Below, in pieces: positions 32,501 to 45,400 of a DNA stretch of 64,000 bases; the first letter of the stretch is position 1, and each line of letters starts with the position of its first letter. The stretch spans positions 62,001-126,000 of the forward strand of contig JAUTDX010000221.1 of the NCBI GenBank assembly GCA_030844895.1, given 5' to 3'. The stretch is from Ambrosia x helenae. Its lineage: Eukaryota > Streptophyta > Magnoliopsida > Asterales > Asteraceae. The translations under genes were made by a program, and so were the position numbers. The notes under the pieces were generated by a model, which was not told the origin of the DNA, did not search any database, and saw only the letters and a program-made list of their open reading frames with translations.

Positions 32501-35500
32501 ATTGAAGTCAGAAACACATCAAATAACTCCAAAAGAATGGGATCTTGTTATTAAATATTCTTCTAGAAAAATGTTGAAATAAATTAATAGAAACACTAAA
32601 CTAATAAGCTAACTCTCATAATCAAAAATACATTCTTATCAAAAGAATTAACATATAAGTGAAGATAAAAAAAACTTTAGCGAACTTTAGGTGTTAAAAG
32701 CGGATATTCAAGTAATAAGTTGATTCCCATCCTAGACCATTGTCAAGAACATGGTACAGTAGATCCTCCGTTGCATCCCAATCTTTAACTAAAACCTCAG
32801 ACAACTGGACCAACGTTGTTAGCCTGATGTGATGGAGAATTAGGCAAGGAACCATCTTAGTTCATGAACTTCATTTGAGTTGGAATAAACTATATCATAT
32901 ATCAAACACATTACACAACTGGACATAACAAATTTCATAATTCTAAAACAATGGTAGAATGCTATGAAAGAACACATTAATCATACAACTACACAAATAC
33001 AAAATTAATGGTTTATGTAGTACAAACATCTAAACGCAAACTTGAAATAGTTGTATTAAGGTCTTATGACACACTTCGTATTGCATAACTAAAACTGAAG
33101 AACAGAGATTAGATTTTACCATGAAAATAGCTTAATCTGGAATTGCAAAAGATGAATTTGAAAGCCTAAAACCAGCATCAATCACCACCACCTGCATTTT
33201 TCTATAGTTTATCTGCTGGAAATTATACATTAAATGATGAAGAAATTATTAGATGCACCAATAACCTCACTCTTAGATGTAGTTCTCCCAAATTCAAATA
33301 TGTGTTTCACTTGTCTAGCTTTCCAGCTAGTTGGAACAACAACTTTAGTAAATCAAGGTAAAACAATGTGACTTAACTCATTAATTTAAATCAACAAAAG
33401 TTTCCCCAAAATTACATAATAATTGGAACCGGACGGGAGATTCAGAACCTCAGATCCACTATTCTAAACAATCCCTAATTACCTTACTATAATAATACTT
33501 ATCTTGTGTAGCGCCATCCTAAATAACTTAAAACGGTTCGACATATACCATATAATGTATGTAGAAGGAATTTGAAAGCAAGGATCAGGAGAGAGGGAAA
33601 GAAGGAAATAAAGAGGCATTTGAATTTTGAAAGGGGATTTAGGGTTTGGAAATTTGTTGTTGGTAAATTGTAACTGCTAACTAAAAATTAGGAAACTAAA
33701 GTGTAATTAATATGGGGTACTAAAGTGTAAAAGTGTTTGAATGACTCTTTTACCCTCATTTTAGGGTTGTTAAAGAAAATAAAGTTCTTAACTTTTGGGT
33801 ATCTTAAACTACCCTTGCCTCATACATTATAATATAGTATAGATAAGTTATAATGCATAATGATATTTAGCTATGCTTTAATACAATTAGTAAGAATTTG
33901 GATGTCTCTGAAACTAAGTTAACTAGGTTGACTGTAAAGCAATGAGAGGTCTTAGTAGACATGCTCCAAAGGACTCGTAGCTGGAACCTCTGATAGTACA
34001 AAAAGTTTCTCAATAATGACAATCGTTGCAAACGTTTAATACAATTTAATGTTTACATATTATAAAGTTAAATGAATGAATCATTTAAATGACATAAAAC
34101 AACATGATAAGGTCTCTACCTTCAAAATCAAGAAAAAAAAACTACGAAAAGTCCCGAAACCCGAAAAAACAAACCAAGTATTTCTAGCTTATTCAACATA
34201 CTCTTTTCAGGTGAAGCTTTCGACTTGTAAGATCATTTTCGATAGCAATTGTCCTACTATTGTAGCATGGGAAAAGATTTTCGGAGTAGGTAGCAGTTGT
34301 TTTAAGAGAATGATACCTGAACTTTGTATTGACAATAGTAGGCATCTGGCATCCATCGAGCACCTGGTATGCACACAGAAAGATACAAGGTTGTTCAGTT
34401 CACCCTAAAATCATAAGCTCAAACAAGTGTCTTCACAAATGACAAAAAATTGGCAATGTAAAGTATGTTAGGTATTGATGTCATCTAACTTAACTAGCAA
34501 GGTGTGGTTAAACATGGTTTAACAAAAGTTAAAAATAACATCTGATTAGCAGGGCCAACTATTTTGAAGCTATGGTTTAGGCACCTAAACTTTAAAAGAT
34601 TTTGTTTAATATATATGGTATTTTCTTGTAATCAAGGTGACAAACCTTTAGCTTAATATATCTACGCTCTACAAGTCTTTTATATTGTATTTATCAAACA
34701 AATAGTTCTAATCTCTTAATTATTGTTATCTTCATGTTTTATGCAACTTTTTTAGTTGGAAAAAGGTCCAAAATTTAGTATTTGCTTTATGCATCCACAA
34801 AGGTTGAGTCAGCCCTGCTATTTGGTTAGCCCGAGGTTGGTCACACGCAAAAAAAAAGAAATCAAGATTGACGCTCGCCAAAAAAATGGCAGAGGGATGA
34901 TGGTGCCCCCCTTTAGACAACAGCGTTATTAGCTGACGTGAAGGTGTAGTGTGAGCCCACACCACCCAACCTTATAGGTTTAAAGGTTTTTTTTTACTTA
35001 AAAATAAAAGGTTTTAATATTTTTGATTAACTTAAGTGAAGAACGTGAATTATCTATCTCTTAAAAACCAATGTCGGTGATCTTTACCAAATTGGTCCTC
35101 CAAATTGCTTTACATTTTAACCTTTCATTTGTTGCTTTTCTGCATATGCGGTCCCTCCTAGCTTGTATCCGTTTCATGGCATTTTAAACCAAAATATATG
35201 ACGAAGATATCCTCAAAACTAAGAGTTTGCAAACGGTGATTAGGGTAGTCAAGGGTTGTCAATGGTACACCAGAAGGTACTACGACGAACTTGGTCTCTC
35301 GACAAAGATTGGCATAGTAGATGCTGGAGGGGAAAGCAATAGGGAAACTCAGTATTTTTCATCTTTAAATGAGACTAGGAAACATAGTAGATGGAAATGG
35401 AGGTGATGAACTGATAAGAGACTTAATGGGGTGATGGCGCATGGTATCAATGGTGGTCTCCTGTATACTTGGTTACATTTTGTTTTGGATTCTAAAATCA

Positions 35501-35683
35501 ATACAAATAATTGTTTGTTTGTCAAAATCACATAACTATATGTGTAATCAAATTTGGTGTGCTTATAAATATTTTAATGAACTAAATTTGAAATATATAA
35601 GTAGTTTATTAGAGTTTTTTGATAATTTATTATTCATAACTTGTGACGTGATTATTTTTATCTACGTCCCTATATAAATATTG
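32501..35683. other. non-coding interval
   Basis: No supported gene. A purine-rich stretch near 33570-33650 reads as a pyrimidine-rich leader on the minus strand and may be a captured 5' UTR. An ORF at 34076-34408 has no recognisable domain and low-complexity codon content, and I do not call it. Confidence 0.4.
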
Positions 35684-35872
35684 GGGTCATTTACATATTT
35701 CCCCCTGCTAAGATCATTTATTACATATTTACCCAACTTAAAAAGTCAATTACATATTTCCCCTTCCTAAGGCATACACAAGTTGCAAGTCAATTACATA
35801 TTTCCCCCTCCCAGGGGGAAATATGTAAATATGTAATTAGGAGCCTTAGCAGGGGAAATATGTAAAAAATCC
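35684..35872. mobile_element. Mutator-type MITE, 189 bp
   Basis: Ends GGGTCATTTACATATTTCCC and the complementary GGGGAAATATGTAAAAAATC. The 9-bp duplication TAAATATTG at 35675-35683 and 35873-35881 is exact. The core repeats ATTACATATTTCCCC several times. Confidence 0.8.
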
Positions 35873-37435
35873 TAAATATTGTAAATAGTGGTTGCACACA
35901 AAATCAGTGAACCAAACACGCTTGAGGCATATTACAACTACATTTTCTTTACATAAATATGTTTACATTGTATTAAAGTATGCTTAGTAAGGGACATTGA
36001 AACATATGCTTGAGATTTAACTAGGGTACGTCTTAAAATAATAAGACATATAACAAAATAGAATGACGTTTCTATGGAGGAAAATGATGGATACAACTAA
36101 GATGCATCGTTGTGGTTTAAGGAATCAAAATCTTGATTATAAATTAAAACCTTGAACTGAAACCAATGAGTTTCAAAAGGAGTTTGATATTGATATCATA
36201 GAATCTCATGGTAAGTTGAATATGATTAATATTTAATCATTCAATTTGGGTATTGTCTTATATTAATGGTGGATGTATAAAATGAGTCATTTGACATGTT
36301 TAGCTTAATTTTCATAAATTTTAATATGATTACATGTAGCTTTATAGATGAATCTTAGTGGTTTTAGTGATTATTCAACATTAAGTACCTTTATAAATGT
36401 TGGGTTATTGTGCACTTTATGTAACAACTAAAGCTGAAAATGGGTAAAACTAGACTTAGAAATACCCTGAATCTTTGTTGTTCAGACTTTATTGTTGAAA
36501 GGGAGAAATATGCGCATGTATACAGTCGTTTAAAATGAGGCAAAAGTACTGAATTGTTGTTTTGGTATTTAACATGTACCATTTGGTGAAAGTGACTGGG
36601 GTTTTATATATAAGTTTGTATAAACCCACTTAGTATTGCTAATGATGTTTTTAGGTAAATTAGTAAATCACCGCAATGAAAGGATTAAGGATGGATGAGC
36701 CTTAATTATATAGGGACATTTGGAGACAAAACGTGCGTTTTTATATGTTTAACATGTCACATAACGTTTGGACTAATCCGTCTGATGTTTACAATGTACC
36801 CGCGCGCCTAATTACTAGTTTCATTCTTATTTGAAAAAAAACCTTATTTTTATGAGGATATCTTTCTTAGTTATCTATATCTATATTTTACTTTATTAGA
36901 GAAACTCGATGGATAAGAAGGTAAATTTACATCTTTTTTAAGATGGCATCCCAATAGTTTCATGCTTAAAACCCAGTTTATCATGAAAATGTTTCCCGTA
37001 TTACCTTTTTCCTGCAAAACCGTGTTGTACATTCTGATCATCATAACTCCCAATGCCTTTGATTATCCTCAATTTAAGAAATTGAATGGGATTCAATGCA
37101 ATTAAATCCTGTGCAACTGAAGAGTCTTGCCTTCATACATACACACACTATTACAAAAAGACACACCCATTACCGAGCAATCATTGTTCTCCATTTCAAT
37201 CAAATTTCTTCTCCACAAAACCTCTACGAAAACCTCCTTCACTTTCAATCAAATCCCATCTTTTATATCTACCAGAAGATCCATTATTTTAAAGCCATAT
37301 ATTTCTAAACTTTTGTGGTGGTTTGAGGTATAACCCACTTCATTTTGCTCCTGTTTTATTTAATTTACTTGTTTATTTGATCTTTAAGGGCTAAAAATTG
37401 AGTCTTTTTGGCACTGTTTTTAAGCTTTGAAGAAC

Positions 37436-37560
37436 ATGTCTCAATTGGAAGCAGAAAATGGTGATAGCAAGTCAAATATGGAAGATCATGAAGTTATTGA
37501 GCAGATTAGAAGATGAACTTTTGGGGTTGTTTTTCTTGTCTATAAAAAACTGAAAAACAA
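37436..37560 (+). pseudogene. NIMA-related kinase (NEK) first-exon fragment
   Basis: ATG 37436 opens MSQLEAENGD, then MEDHEVIEQIRR, then TGA at 37514-37516. The frame continues TFGVVFLVYKK. This fits the start of a plant NEK kinase: the position of the stop is where the glycine-rich loop glycine (GGA) is expected, so one base change broke it. A leader with TC- and CA-rich sequence and a possible leader intron (GT near 37328, AG before 37430) precedes it. No other kinase exon follows before 38977. It is a captured or relic fragment; the identity rests on about 25 residues. Confidence 0.5.
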
Positions 37561-38029
37561 GTATGCAATTTCTATTTTCCATTTGTGTGTGTTCTATGTT
37601 ATTTCTTAAATCTTGCTATTTCTAGGGTAATAGGATTCACACTAATAAAGGTCTTGAAAATAATTTATTTTTTATTTTTGTCAACATATTAGGAGGTATT
37701 TTATTTGTGGTTCCTATTGATTATTGACTACGGACTACCTTTGTTCTATAGTTAGATTTGAATTTGACTTCATTTAAGTCAAACATGTTTTTTTATATAT
37801 TTTATGAAAATTGTTGTGATTCTAGTTACATGTCAAAGATCCATTTTACACTTACATATACACATGTGTCTATGCATAAACAAAAAATTCTCTGTAGTTT
37901 GTTTCAAAGTAAACTATCTGATCAATAGTACATGAACTATGAAGCAAAATATAAATGCCACAGATGGTATCATGACAAATTGTAAATCATAATTTCATAT
38001 GGTTCATTAAATACAAATGAGTTAAATGC

Positions 38030-38485
38030 CAATTTAGTCCTTGAGGTTTGTCAAAAAATGCCACTTTCATCCAAATCTTTTTTTTTTGTCAATTTAGTCC
38101 TGTGGTTTCATTTTTTTTTGTCATTTTAGTCCGTGTGGACTAACAAGATTTGAATGAAAGTGACAATTTTTGACAAACCTCAGGGACTAAAATGACAAAA
38201 AATGAAACCACAGGGACTAAGGGGGTGTTTGGGATTGAGTTGAAAAATGACTTATTGACTTATTAACTTTTTGAAAAGCCAATAAGTCAATAAGTAATTT
38301 GGAAAAGCACCAAATCCTGGCTTTTCAAAATGACTTATTGACTTATTGGCTTTTTCAAAAAGTTAATAAGTCAATAAGTTGTTTCCAAACTCAATCCCAA
38401 ACATGCTCTAAATTAACAAAAAAAATAAGATTTGGATGAAAATGACAATTTTTGACAAACCCCAGGGACTAAATTAACAAATTAA
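38030..38485. mobile_element. nested foldback MITEs
   Basis: Outer arms (ATTTAGTCC...GGTTTGTCAAAAA at 38040-38060 and its complement at 38445-38475) enclose a second inverted pair (GTGTTTGGGATTGAGTT about 38225; AACTCAATCCCAAACA about 38388-38403). The inner element is rich in GACTTATTGACTTATT words. Neither target duplication is clear. Confidence 0.6.
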
Positions 38486-38682
38486 AGAAAATGAACTGTA
38501 TTGATAAATTACCTATTTAGTTAATGTCATGTTTACATAAAAGTTAATACCCATTTTATCGTAAGAAGTAAACTGAAGGGAAGGTCTAATAGAAGGTTCG
38601 TGTATGTGTCCTTGATGATTGTATTTTATTTTTTATTTTTTTGGTTTCTTGGTGAAAGTTATTTCTTATTTATTGATTTTGG

Positions 38683-38814
38683 AAGGATGCTACTTGCAAG
38701 AAATTGAACGAGTTTCCAAAGCTTATTGCAACTATTACATCTGGTATCATTTTTGGCTTCTTCATTGGGTCATCATTTCCAGCTTTCTCAATAGTAATCT
38801 ATATATTTTCATAA
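38683..38814 (+). pseudogene. exon-like hydrophobic fragment
   Basis: 43 codons, KDATCKKLNEFPKLIATIT and then SGIIFGFFIGSSFPAF, ending TAA 38812. A basic stretch followed by one membrane-helix-like segment resembles the N-terminal anchor of a plant type II membrane protein. It lies between stops within the probable Helitron and has no start of its own. Family not recognised with confidence. Confidence 0.3.
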
Positions 38815-38977
38815 AAATGATTCGGGAGACAATAATTAAAATACACTTTTGACCTGTTTGACCCTAGCTTACTATATTCATTTTTTAGAATTTACATTTT
38901 ATGGTGTATAAAGTTTTGGGCAATTTAAACTGTGAAAAAAATAAACACCCGCGGTAACGTGCGAGCATTCCAACTAG

Positions 38978-40601
38978 TTTTTATAATAATAATGTATCTT
39001 TATTGTTCATTTGTTAATTTGTTTATATTTTATTTTGTGACCGACCTAGACCTTCATGCGTTGAGTTGATCATCGTAAAAAGCTAACTGTGTCAGAAGAA
39101 AAAAAAAGTTGGTCCACCCATGAGTATATGTAAGGCTAGGGGTGTGGGATAAACCCCTCTTATTATGCCAATAGATTTTGGGGCAACTATGGTGTCCCCC
39201 TTAGTATTAATGGCATGGTTTAACATCCCATTTTAAAGAAAAAAAATTGATTGGTTGGAAAAGGGGACCCACCATGTTATTCGTTCATGCCCACTAAGAG
39301 CTCGGCATAGAGGGAGGATGGCGCCCTAAATAGGGGATTGGGGACGATGTTGGATGTGTCACACAGCTGAGGTTTACGCACACCCTAGCTTAAATTATGC
39401 TCAATCTCATTTACAAAAGAAGACATGGTGCACCAAGTTTTATACACTTCACTTGCCAAAAAGCATCTTATCCATAGTCAGATGGTTCTATACTGTGTCA
39501 GTTTGAATTGTCCAACCCTAATACAAACCATATATTTATCTTTGTCAAACACATGGATCGTAACCCAAACACGACCCGTTGAGCCATTTTAAACATGACA
39601 AGCAGGTCGACTAGTATTAATCAATTGTTGTAAACCTGTTAGTCAGGTTGCTGAGTTGTAAATAATGGGTGTACGTACCTTAACACCAAGGGTGTTAACG
39701 GTGACGTGGCATTTTAACTTTCATTGTATACCACTCCCTTCCCATGTTAAGGGGCATTAAATTGGCACTAAGTTAACATGTTAACATGACTTAAAAGAGA
39801 GAAAGTTAAGGGGATGAGGTAGAGTTAAGTGGCGTTAAACCATTTCCTTGAAGTGAGCTAGTGTGAAAAAAGACAAATGAAGGATGTGACATCTAGGTGG
39901 AGTTAAAGATGATTACAGTATACCCCATGGCTAAATTGAAAAGATTATAAATCTCAATTAAAAAACTACCCGTTTATATAAACCAGCCAATCCAAATAGA
40001 ACCTATATATACTAACCTCTTTATAAATGAAGAAACAACAATCCAAACAATACTAAAAAATATAAGAAGAATGAAAAGATTTTATTAATGTTGGTGGTGA
40101 TGATTACAAAGACTAAGAACGAGTATTAAATGGACAATGATTCAACCAATCTTTCTTACAGTCAACTTAGAGTAGTGGTACGTGTGTGTTTAAGTGTGAA
40201 ATTGGTCGTCCCCTTTCCATAAGGAGAGGGGTTATTTATAGTAAGTATGGTGCAAGCCCACGAATTTATAGTGATTGACAGCTTATTCATGCAGACCCCA
40301 TAGATCGTTGGGAGAATTTGTGTTGTCCTTCCCTGATTAGCTAGATGTCCTTTTCACTCGTACTTTTTGTCCTTGTTAGTGGCAGGAGATCATGTAGCAA
40401 GGAATTCTTGCCTCTGATTGGTCGAATTTCCCTTTCATTCTCTCTCTGCAGATGTCACGTCCCAGGTGTCGCGCGGGCCCCACATAAGCTTCCTTTTATT
40501 ACTCTTTTAGGGCTGACGTGTAAGTGTGACCTACTGACCTTACGCGAGTTATCTGCTCGCGCGTCCTCGCGTTTGCACGTTCTGATACATATCTCTTCAA
40601 T
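38978..40601. other. non-coding interval, LTR-like near 40200
   Basis: No gene supported. On the minus strand a TATAAATAACCCCTCTCC context at about 40212-40230 resembles a retrotransposon promoter, and 40090-41207 around the two MITEs may be one decayed LTR. Edges were not found. Confidence 0.3.
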
Positions 40602-41037
40602 TAGGGGTGCAAACGAGCCTAACAGCTCGCGAGCTACTCAAGCTTGAGCCTAAAACAAAGCTCGTTTATTTATCGAGCTCGGGCTTGAGCCTGGCATGTG
40701 AAGCTCGTTATCGAGCCTAGTGTAATATTAGTTTTTTTTTTAATATTTAATAATATTTACCACTCATTTAAAGTTGTTTAGTAAACGAACCCCGAGCTCG
40801 AGCTTCACTTATCGAGCTCACGAGCCTAAATGAACTATTATTTATATTATTTTTATTTAACATATTAACTAATAAATACTAAACGAGCCGAGCTCGAGTT
40901 TGAGAAATTACAAACGAGCCAAGCTTGAGCTTTGAAAACAAAGCTCAAATCGAGCCGAGCTCGAGCTCTTATAACTTAATCAAGCTTGAGTTCAAGCCTG
41001 ATCGAGCTCAGGCTCGACTCGACTCGTTTGCACCTTA
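40602..41037. mobile_element. hAT-type MITE made of GAGCTCGAGC words
   Basis: TIRs TAGGGGTGCAAACGAG and CTCGTTTGCACCTTA. The 8-bp duplication is TCTTCAAT (40594-40601) versus ACTTCAAT (41038-41045). It is internally palindromic and non-coding. Confidence 0.8.
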
Positions 41038-41207
41038 ACTTCAATAGATTATAGATTATTTCCTTGTCAATATCGGGTTTCCTTATTATTATTACTATTT
41101 TTTTTTCTTTCAATAGACGGGTGGACCGAAGGGTTCTGTCCGTACAGACTAGAGGCCGTCTGGGACCTATTTCGACCATTGGGGGCCACGTACAGAGTAC
41201 CGACAAT

Positions 41208-41918
41208 TAGGGGTGTTCAGAATTCGATTCGAATTCGAAAAATTCGAAATTCGATTTAGTTCGATTCGATTACCAAGAATTCGATTCGATTATTAAGAAT
41301 TCGAATTCGATTCGAATTCGAATTCGAGTCCAGTAAATCGAATACGAATCGAATACGAATTTATGATTTTAAATTCGATTCGATTCGAAATTCGAATAAA
41401 AAATTGTACATGTATATTTTTTTAAATATATATACACATATACACATTATTATATACACAAGTATACACATTGGAAAAAAAAACTTCTAAATTTTGGTCA
41501 AACTCTAAGAACCCATAGTGTCTATAACTTTTAGCATAACCATGTTTTATATATTTACCTTATATATCACAAAACTCTATAAAACTATACTCTCTACTAT
41601 TTTTACTATTCTCGTATTTGACATATTGTTGTTTATCAATTTTGTAGATTTGTATTTTATATGTTAAAAATAATGAGTTTGTATTAGTTTTAAAACTAAA
41701 AGTAAAACAATTTGTTATTTAAGGTGAATTTGAACTAAATCGAATTTATTCGAATTCGATTCGAATTCGAGTTTCTTATTCGAATCGAATACGAATCGAA
41801 TAAATTGAATTTTAAACGAATACGAATCGAATACGAATTCAGGTAAAAATATTAAAAATTCGAATAATTCGATTCGAATAATTCGAAAATTCGTTATTCG
41901 ATTCGTTGAACACCCCTA
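41208..41918. mobile_element. hAT-type MITE made of ATTCGAAT words
   Basis: Perfect 12-bp TIRs TAGGGGTGTTCA and TGAACACCCCTA, with the exact 8-bp duplication CCGACAAT at 41200-41207 and 41919-41926. Both flanks are dense in self-complementary GAATTCGATTCGAATTC words around an AT-rich middle. It lies about 520 bp upstream of the DRIP-type gene start. Confidence 0.9.
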
Positions 41919-42049
41919 CCGACAATACTTTAGTTGATCGTTAAAAAAAAATCATCATACCATAAAACAAAATAATTTAATGTTATATACTAAAAAAAAG
42001 AACCGTCCGGTCCATGCTATTTTACAATTTTACAAAGCCCCTTCCGACA

Positions 42050-42440
42050 CTTGTTTCTCTCTCTACTCTCTCTCTAAAACTCTCGATTTCGATTTGCAGA
42101 CAGATGATCTAACACCACCATTCATCCAAATCCGCCACCAACCCACGTCAATTCTCCACAAATCACACACACCCATCTCCTCAATCACACAATCCCAATA
42201 CCCATCTTCACAGATCGAAGGTACGCCGTTTTTCCACTCATAATAATATTATCTTCATACCACACACCTAACCCACTTCCAGTTCCGTTTATTTGTCTTC
42301 AATGCAGGTAAATTACATACCCACGTGAGCTCCACGTGTTTCCCCAACAGTTGTTGCTAACATGCATGTTTTTTGCGTGTGGGTATTAAGATGCACGCCA
42401 AGTGTTCGATGAATTGCTAGGGGTTTATTAAGTGTTGAAG
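42050..42440 (+). promoter_or_regulatory. leader region of the DRIP-type gene
   Basis: Pyrimidine-rich CTCTCT sequence at 42056-42080 suggests the start of the transcribed leader. A possible leader intron runs from GTACGCC (42221) to the AG before 42308. Two G-boxes (CACGTG) stand 11 bp apart at 42322-42327 and 42333-42338, a pair that bZIP/bHLH stress factors could bind. Confidence 0.4.
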
Positions 42441-45400
42441 ATGGCTAGTAATCAGGTGGTGCAAGTACGGAAAGATGAGCTGGCGGCATGCATGACATGC
42501 CCTATTTGTAATAAGTTGTTTAGAGATGCTACTACTATCCCTGAATGTCTTCATACATGTGAGTCATTAATATGTCTTGTTTGGAATGGTATTTTGTGTT
42601 GTTTTATGGTTTTGTTGTGTAATTTGTTTAATTTTTATTTGTGTTTTCAGGCAAGGTTTATTAATCTCAAACTGGGTAGGATTAGTTAGAGATTTTATAG
42701 ACTAAAGATTGCTGACTGATTGATGTTAAATGATAAAGTGTCCTGCTTTTGTTGGTCTCATTGTTATGTAGACTAAAGATTACTGCTTTTGTGTTTACTA
42801 ATTGAAAGTTTCAGCATGGTTTCGTACTATCGTAGTTTCGTTATATTGTTTATGTCTTTGGAAGGCAGAGGGTGAAGAAAGATGCATGATTTATGAATGT
42901 TTTTAAAAGACTTAGTTTTGCTATTCAAAAGGGCTGGCGTCGCAGCTTGTTGGTCGTTTGCCTTCTATTTTGATGGATTAGATTGCACGTCTAGTTGAGC
43001 TTTTTATTAATAGAGTACTAGATCAGGCATGATTTTGAATTCCCATAATTTTGGAATATACCCGTTTTAGCATTGACTGTTCTAAAATTGTATTAGCTAA
43101 TAAAATATCTTGTATCTTCTAATTGGTGTCCTGTGTTCAAACTGTACAAGAAAATGTGATCAAAGATAGAAGTTTGTTTTGTTTTCATTTAATCTTGTTG
43201 GGAAAGTGGGAAACTGAGATAAGTGCATGATGTTCTCTTATTGTCCACAAGTGAGGAGTGAGGACACTTAATTTTAGGTAAAGGGTTTGAAATCGACACC
43301 TAGGTTGTACTTTACTGCTCTTTCACTTATGCTAGTAACATTCATGTTTGGATTCCTGTCTCTGTTCCAGTTCTATAAAATTGTTAATTACGTTTTGCTT
43401 CTTGGTCATTATCCAGTCTGCAGGAGATGCATTCGTAAGAAATTTACAGATGAAGAACTTGAATGTTGTCCAATATGCAAGATCGATCTAGGATGTGTAC
43501 CTTTGGAGAAATTGAGGTCCACCCTTCTCTCTCTCTCTCTCTCTCTCCCTCTCCCGATATGTATGTGTGTGTAATGCAACAATGCGCATCAAATGGCTCT
43601 TACATGTAGGGAAATGCACCATGGCATTCTATATTAAAACACACATAGTTTGAGATAGGTTATATAGTTTGTAAGATGGATTCATGTTTGCAACGTCTGA
43701 TTCGATTGGTGTGTGGGTAAAGGCTCGGAATATGTATCTTTACATGAATCTCGTGCATAATAAAGAAACTACAAGACTCTAAATTCTTCGTGTGAAACTT
43801 AGGGGGTCTTTGGATGTGAGCTAAACAATCAGATTTGGATGATCAGGAAATGAGATGCTGTAATAAAACCTAAAATTTAGATAAATATAAAATTAACCAA
43901 CCGGCTAGTAGCTTTGCTGCAATCATTGGCCCTCAGCTGAAGCAATGAGCTCAATAAAGTTGATATACCGACACTTCTAATTGTGTAAAGTGTAGCATAG
44001 TCTAGAAAGGGTGTATCCAATCACATTATCCAAGTTGTATATATATACGATTTCATTAACATAATAAAAAAGTTGTAACAATTTTAAGAATATTTTATGT
44101 GGCGGATCTTCTTTAATATGTTTGCATATGCAACGGTTTACTTATTTTCTCCATAGACAAAGCACCCCTGTTCTACTCACAGTCTTTTTTTTTATTTTTT
44201 TTATTTTTTTTATTAAAGACCCTATATTACTTATAATATGGCATCTGTACTGAACAAGTGCTAGAAAAGCATGATTGTAAAGCAGCCATCTTCAGTAGTA
44301 AAACTGTATTTAAGGAAGCGTATTCAACTTCGGTACTTTCATCTATGTCAGCAAGTTAGCATTTTTTTTCATGGGACGCGTCATCTGCCACATCATCATT
44401 CTTTTTACATGATGGATTACCTCAAACCGAAATATCTGACAACATGAGGGACTGAGGGTTCTTGTAAAAAATATATAAAAACTTAAAGGGTTTATATGGG
44501 TGAAAATAAAGATAGTCACCAAAAACAGTAGCCAGAAGTCAAAGCAAAGTTGGTTATCATCATTCTTTTTCATATGTTTTTTTTTTTTTTTTTTGTAGCA
44601 TCGTATTCTTATGTTAAACGAAGTTAGATCTAAACGTACATCATACATGACATGTGAAAGAAGCATTTGTTTTGAACCTTCATATTTATTATTTGTGTAT
44701 TTATTTATTTATATATTTTGCATCAAGCAGGGCGGACCATAATTTGCAAGATGTGAGGGCTAAAATTTTCCCGTACAAACGGAGAAGAGTGAAGGCCCCT
44801 GAAGTAGTGGCTTCAGCTACACTACCATTGAGACGAAAAGAGAGATCACTTTCATCACTTGTAGTCAACACTCCAAGAGTGTCACCACAAACCACATTGA
44901 CCGGAAAAAGGTCAAAAGTCACATCAAGGAAGAAATTACGTGGCTCAAATTTCTCTGTTGAGAAACGGGCCAAAAAAGAGGATGATTCTATGGAAGATTG
45001 CCAAGAAAGTTCCAGTTCACCTGAGACTTCAAACAAGATCAAACACAACTCTAAGCAGGTAAAAACAGTTGACTCTTGTTAGAGATAAAGTATAACCTAA
45101 GTTATCTATCTTTTAAAGGGTTGTTGTAGGGTCAAACGGTTTCGGGTGATTATGGGTACCTTTTAGTGAATTCAAAACAGGTTTTGTCGGGTTGGACTGA
45201 CCCGTCACCAAATCACTTATATGAACTTTTTTTTTTTTTTTTTTTAGTTTGGTAAATAATTAGTGTTTTAATTAAGATTACAAAAATTATACTATCAAAA
45301 CAGTTTTCATTCCATTTTTTTTTTTAATAAAATGGTTCCGAAGGTTGTCAATTGTAATAATTTGAATGTGCTTTAATGCCACATATTAAGTAAACGGGTT

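Larger units (their letters stand above)
26120..33843 (-). mobile_element. possible Helitron (minus) with nested insertions
   Basis: Left edge, read on the minus strand: a GCCGCCGCATCGCGCG-like GC end, a short spacer, CTAG (26123-26120), then T. Right edge, minus strand: A, then TCTATACTATATTATAATG (33843 downward), which resembles plant Helitron 5' ends. Both edges fit the A/T target rule. The 7.7 kb between contains SINEs, hAT and PIF insertions and a LINE. The remaining sequence near 33520-33780 looks like a gene leader in minus orientation (pyrimidine-rich). No RepHel protein is present. Pairing of the two ends is inferred. Confidence 0.3.
36874..38977 (+). mobile_element. probable Helitron carrying gene fragments
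   Basis: Starts A|TCTATATCTATATTTTACTT. Ends with an ACCCGCGGTAACGTGCG hairpin-like region, an AT spacer and CTAG at 38974-38977, followed by T. It lacks any Rep/helicase protein. Inside are a broken kinase first exon with its leader (about 37130-37560), a foldback element (38030-38485) and an exon-like hydrophobic ORF (38683-38814). The hairpin is degenerate, so the assignment is moderate. Confidence 0.5.

Noticed and set aside
34076..34408. 110-codon ORF
   Set aside because: No recognised domain, lysine-rich low complexity at start, no neighbours supporting a gene.
40345..40647. 100-codon ORF
   Set aside because: Runs into a MITE; no domain.
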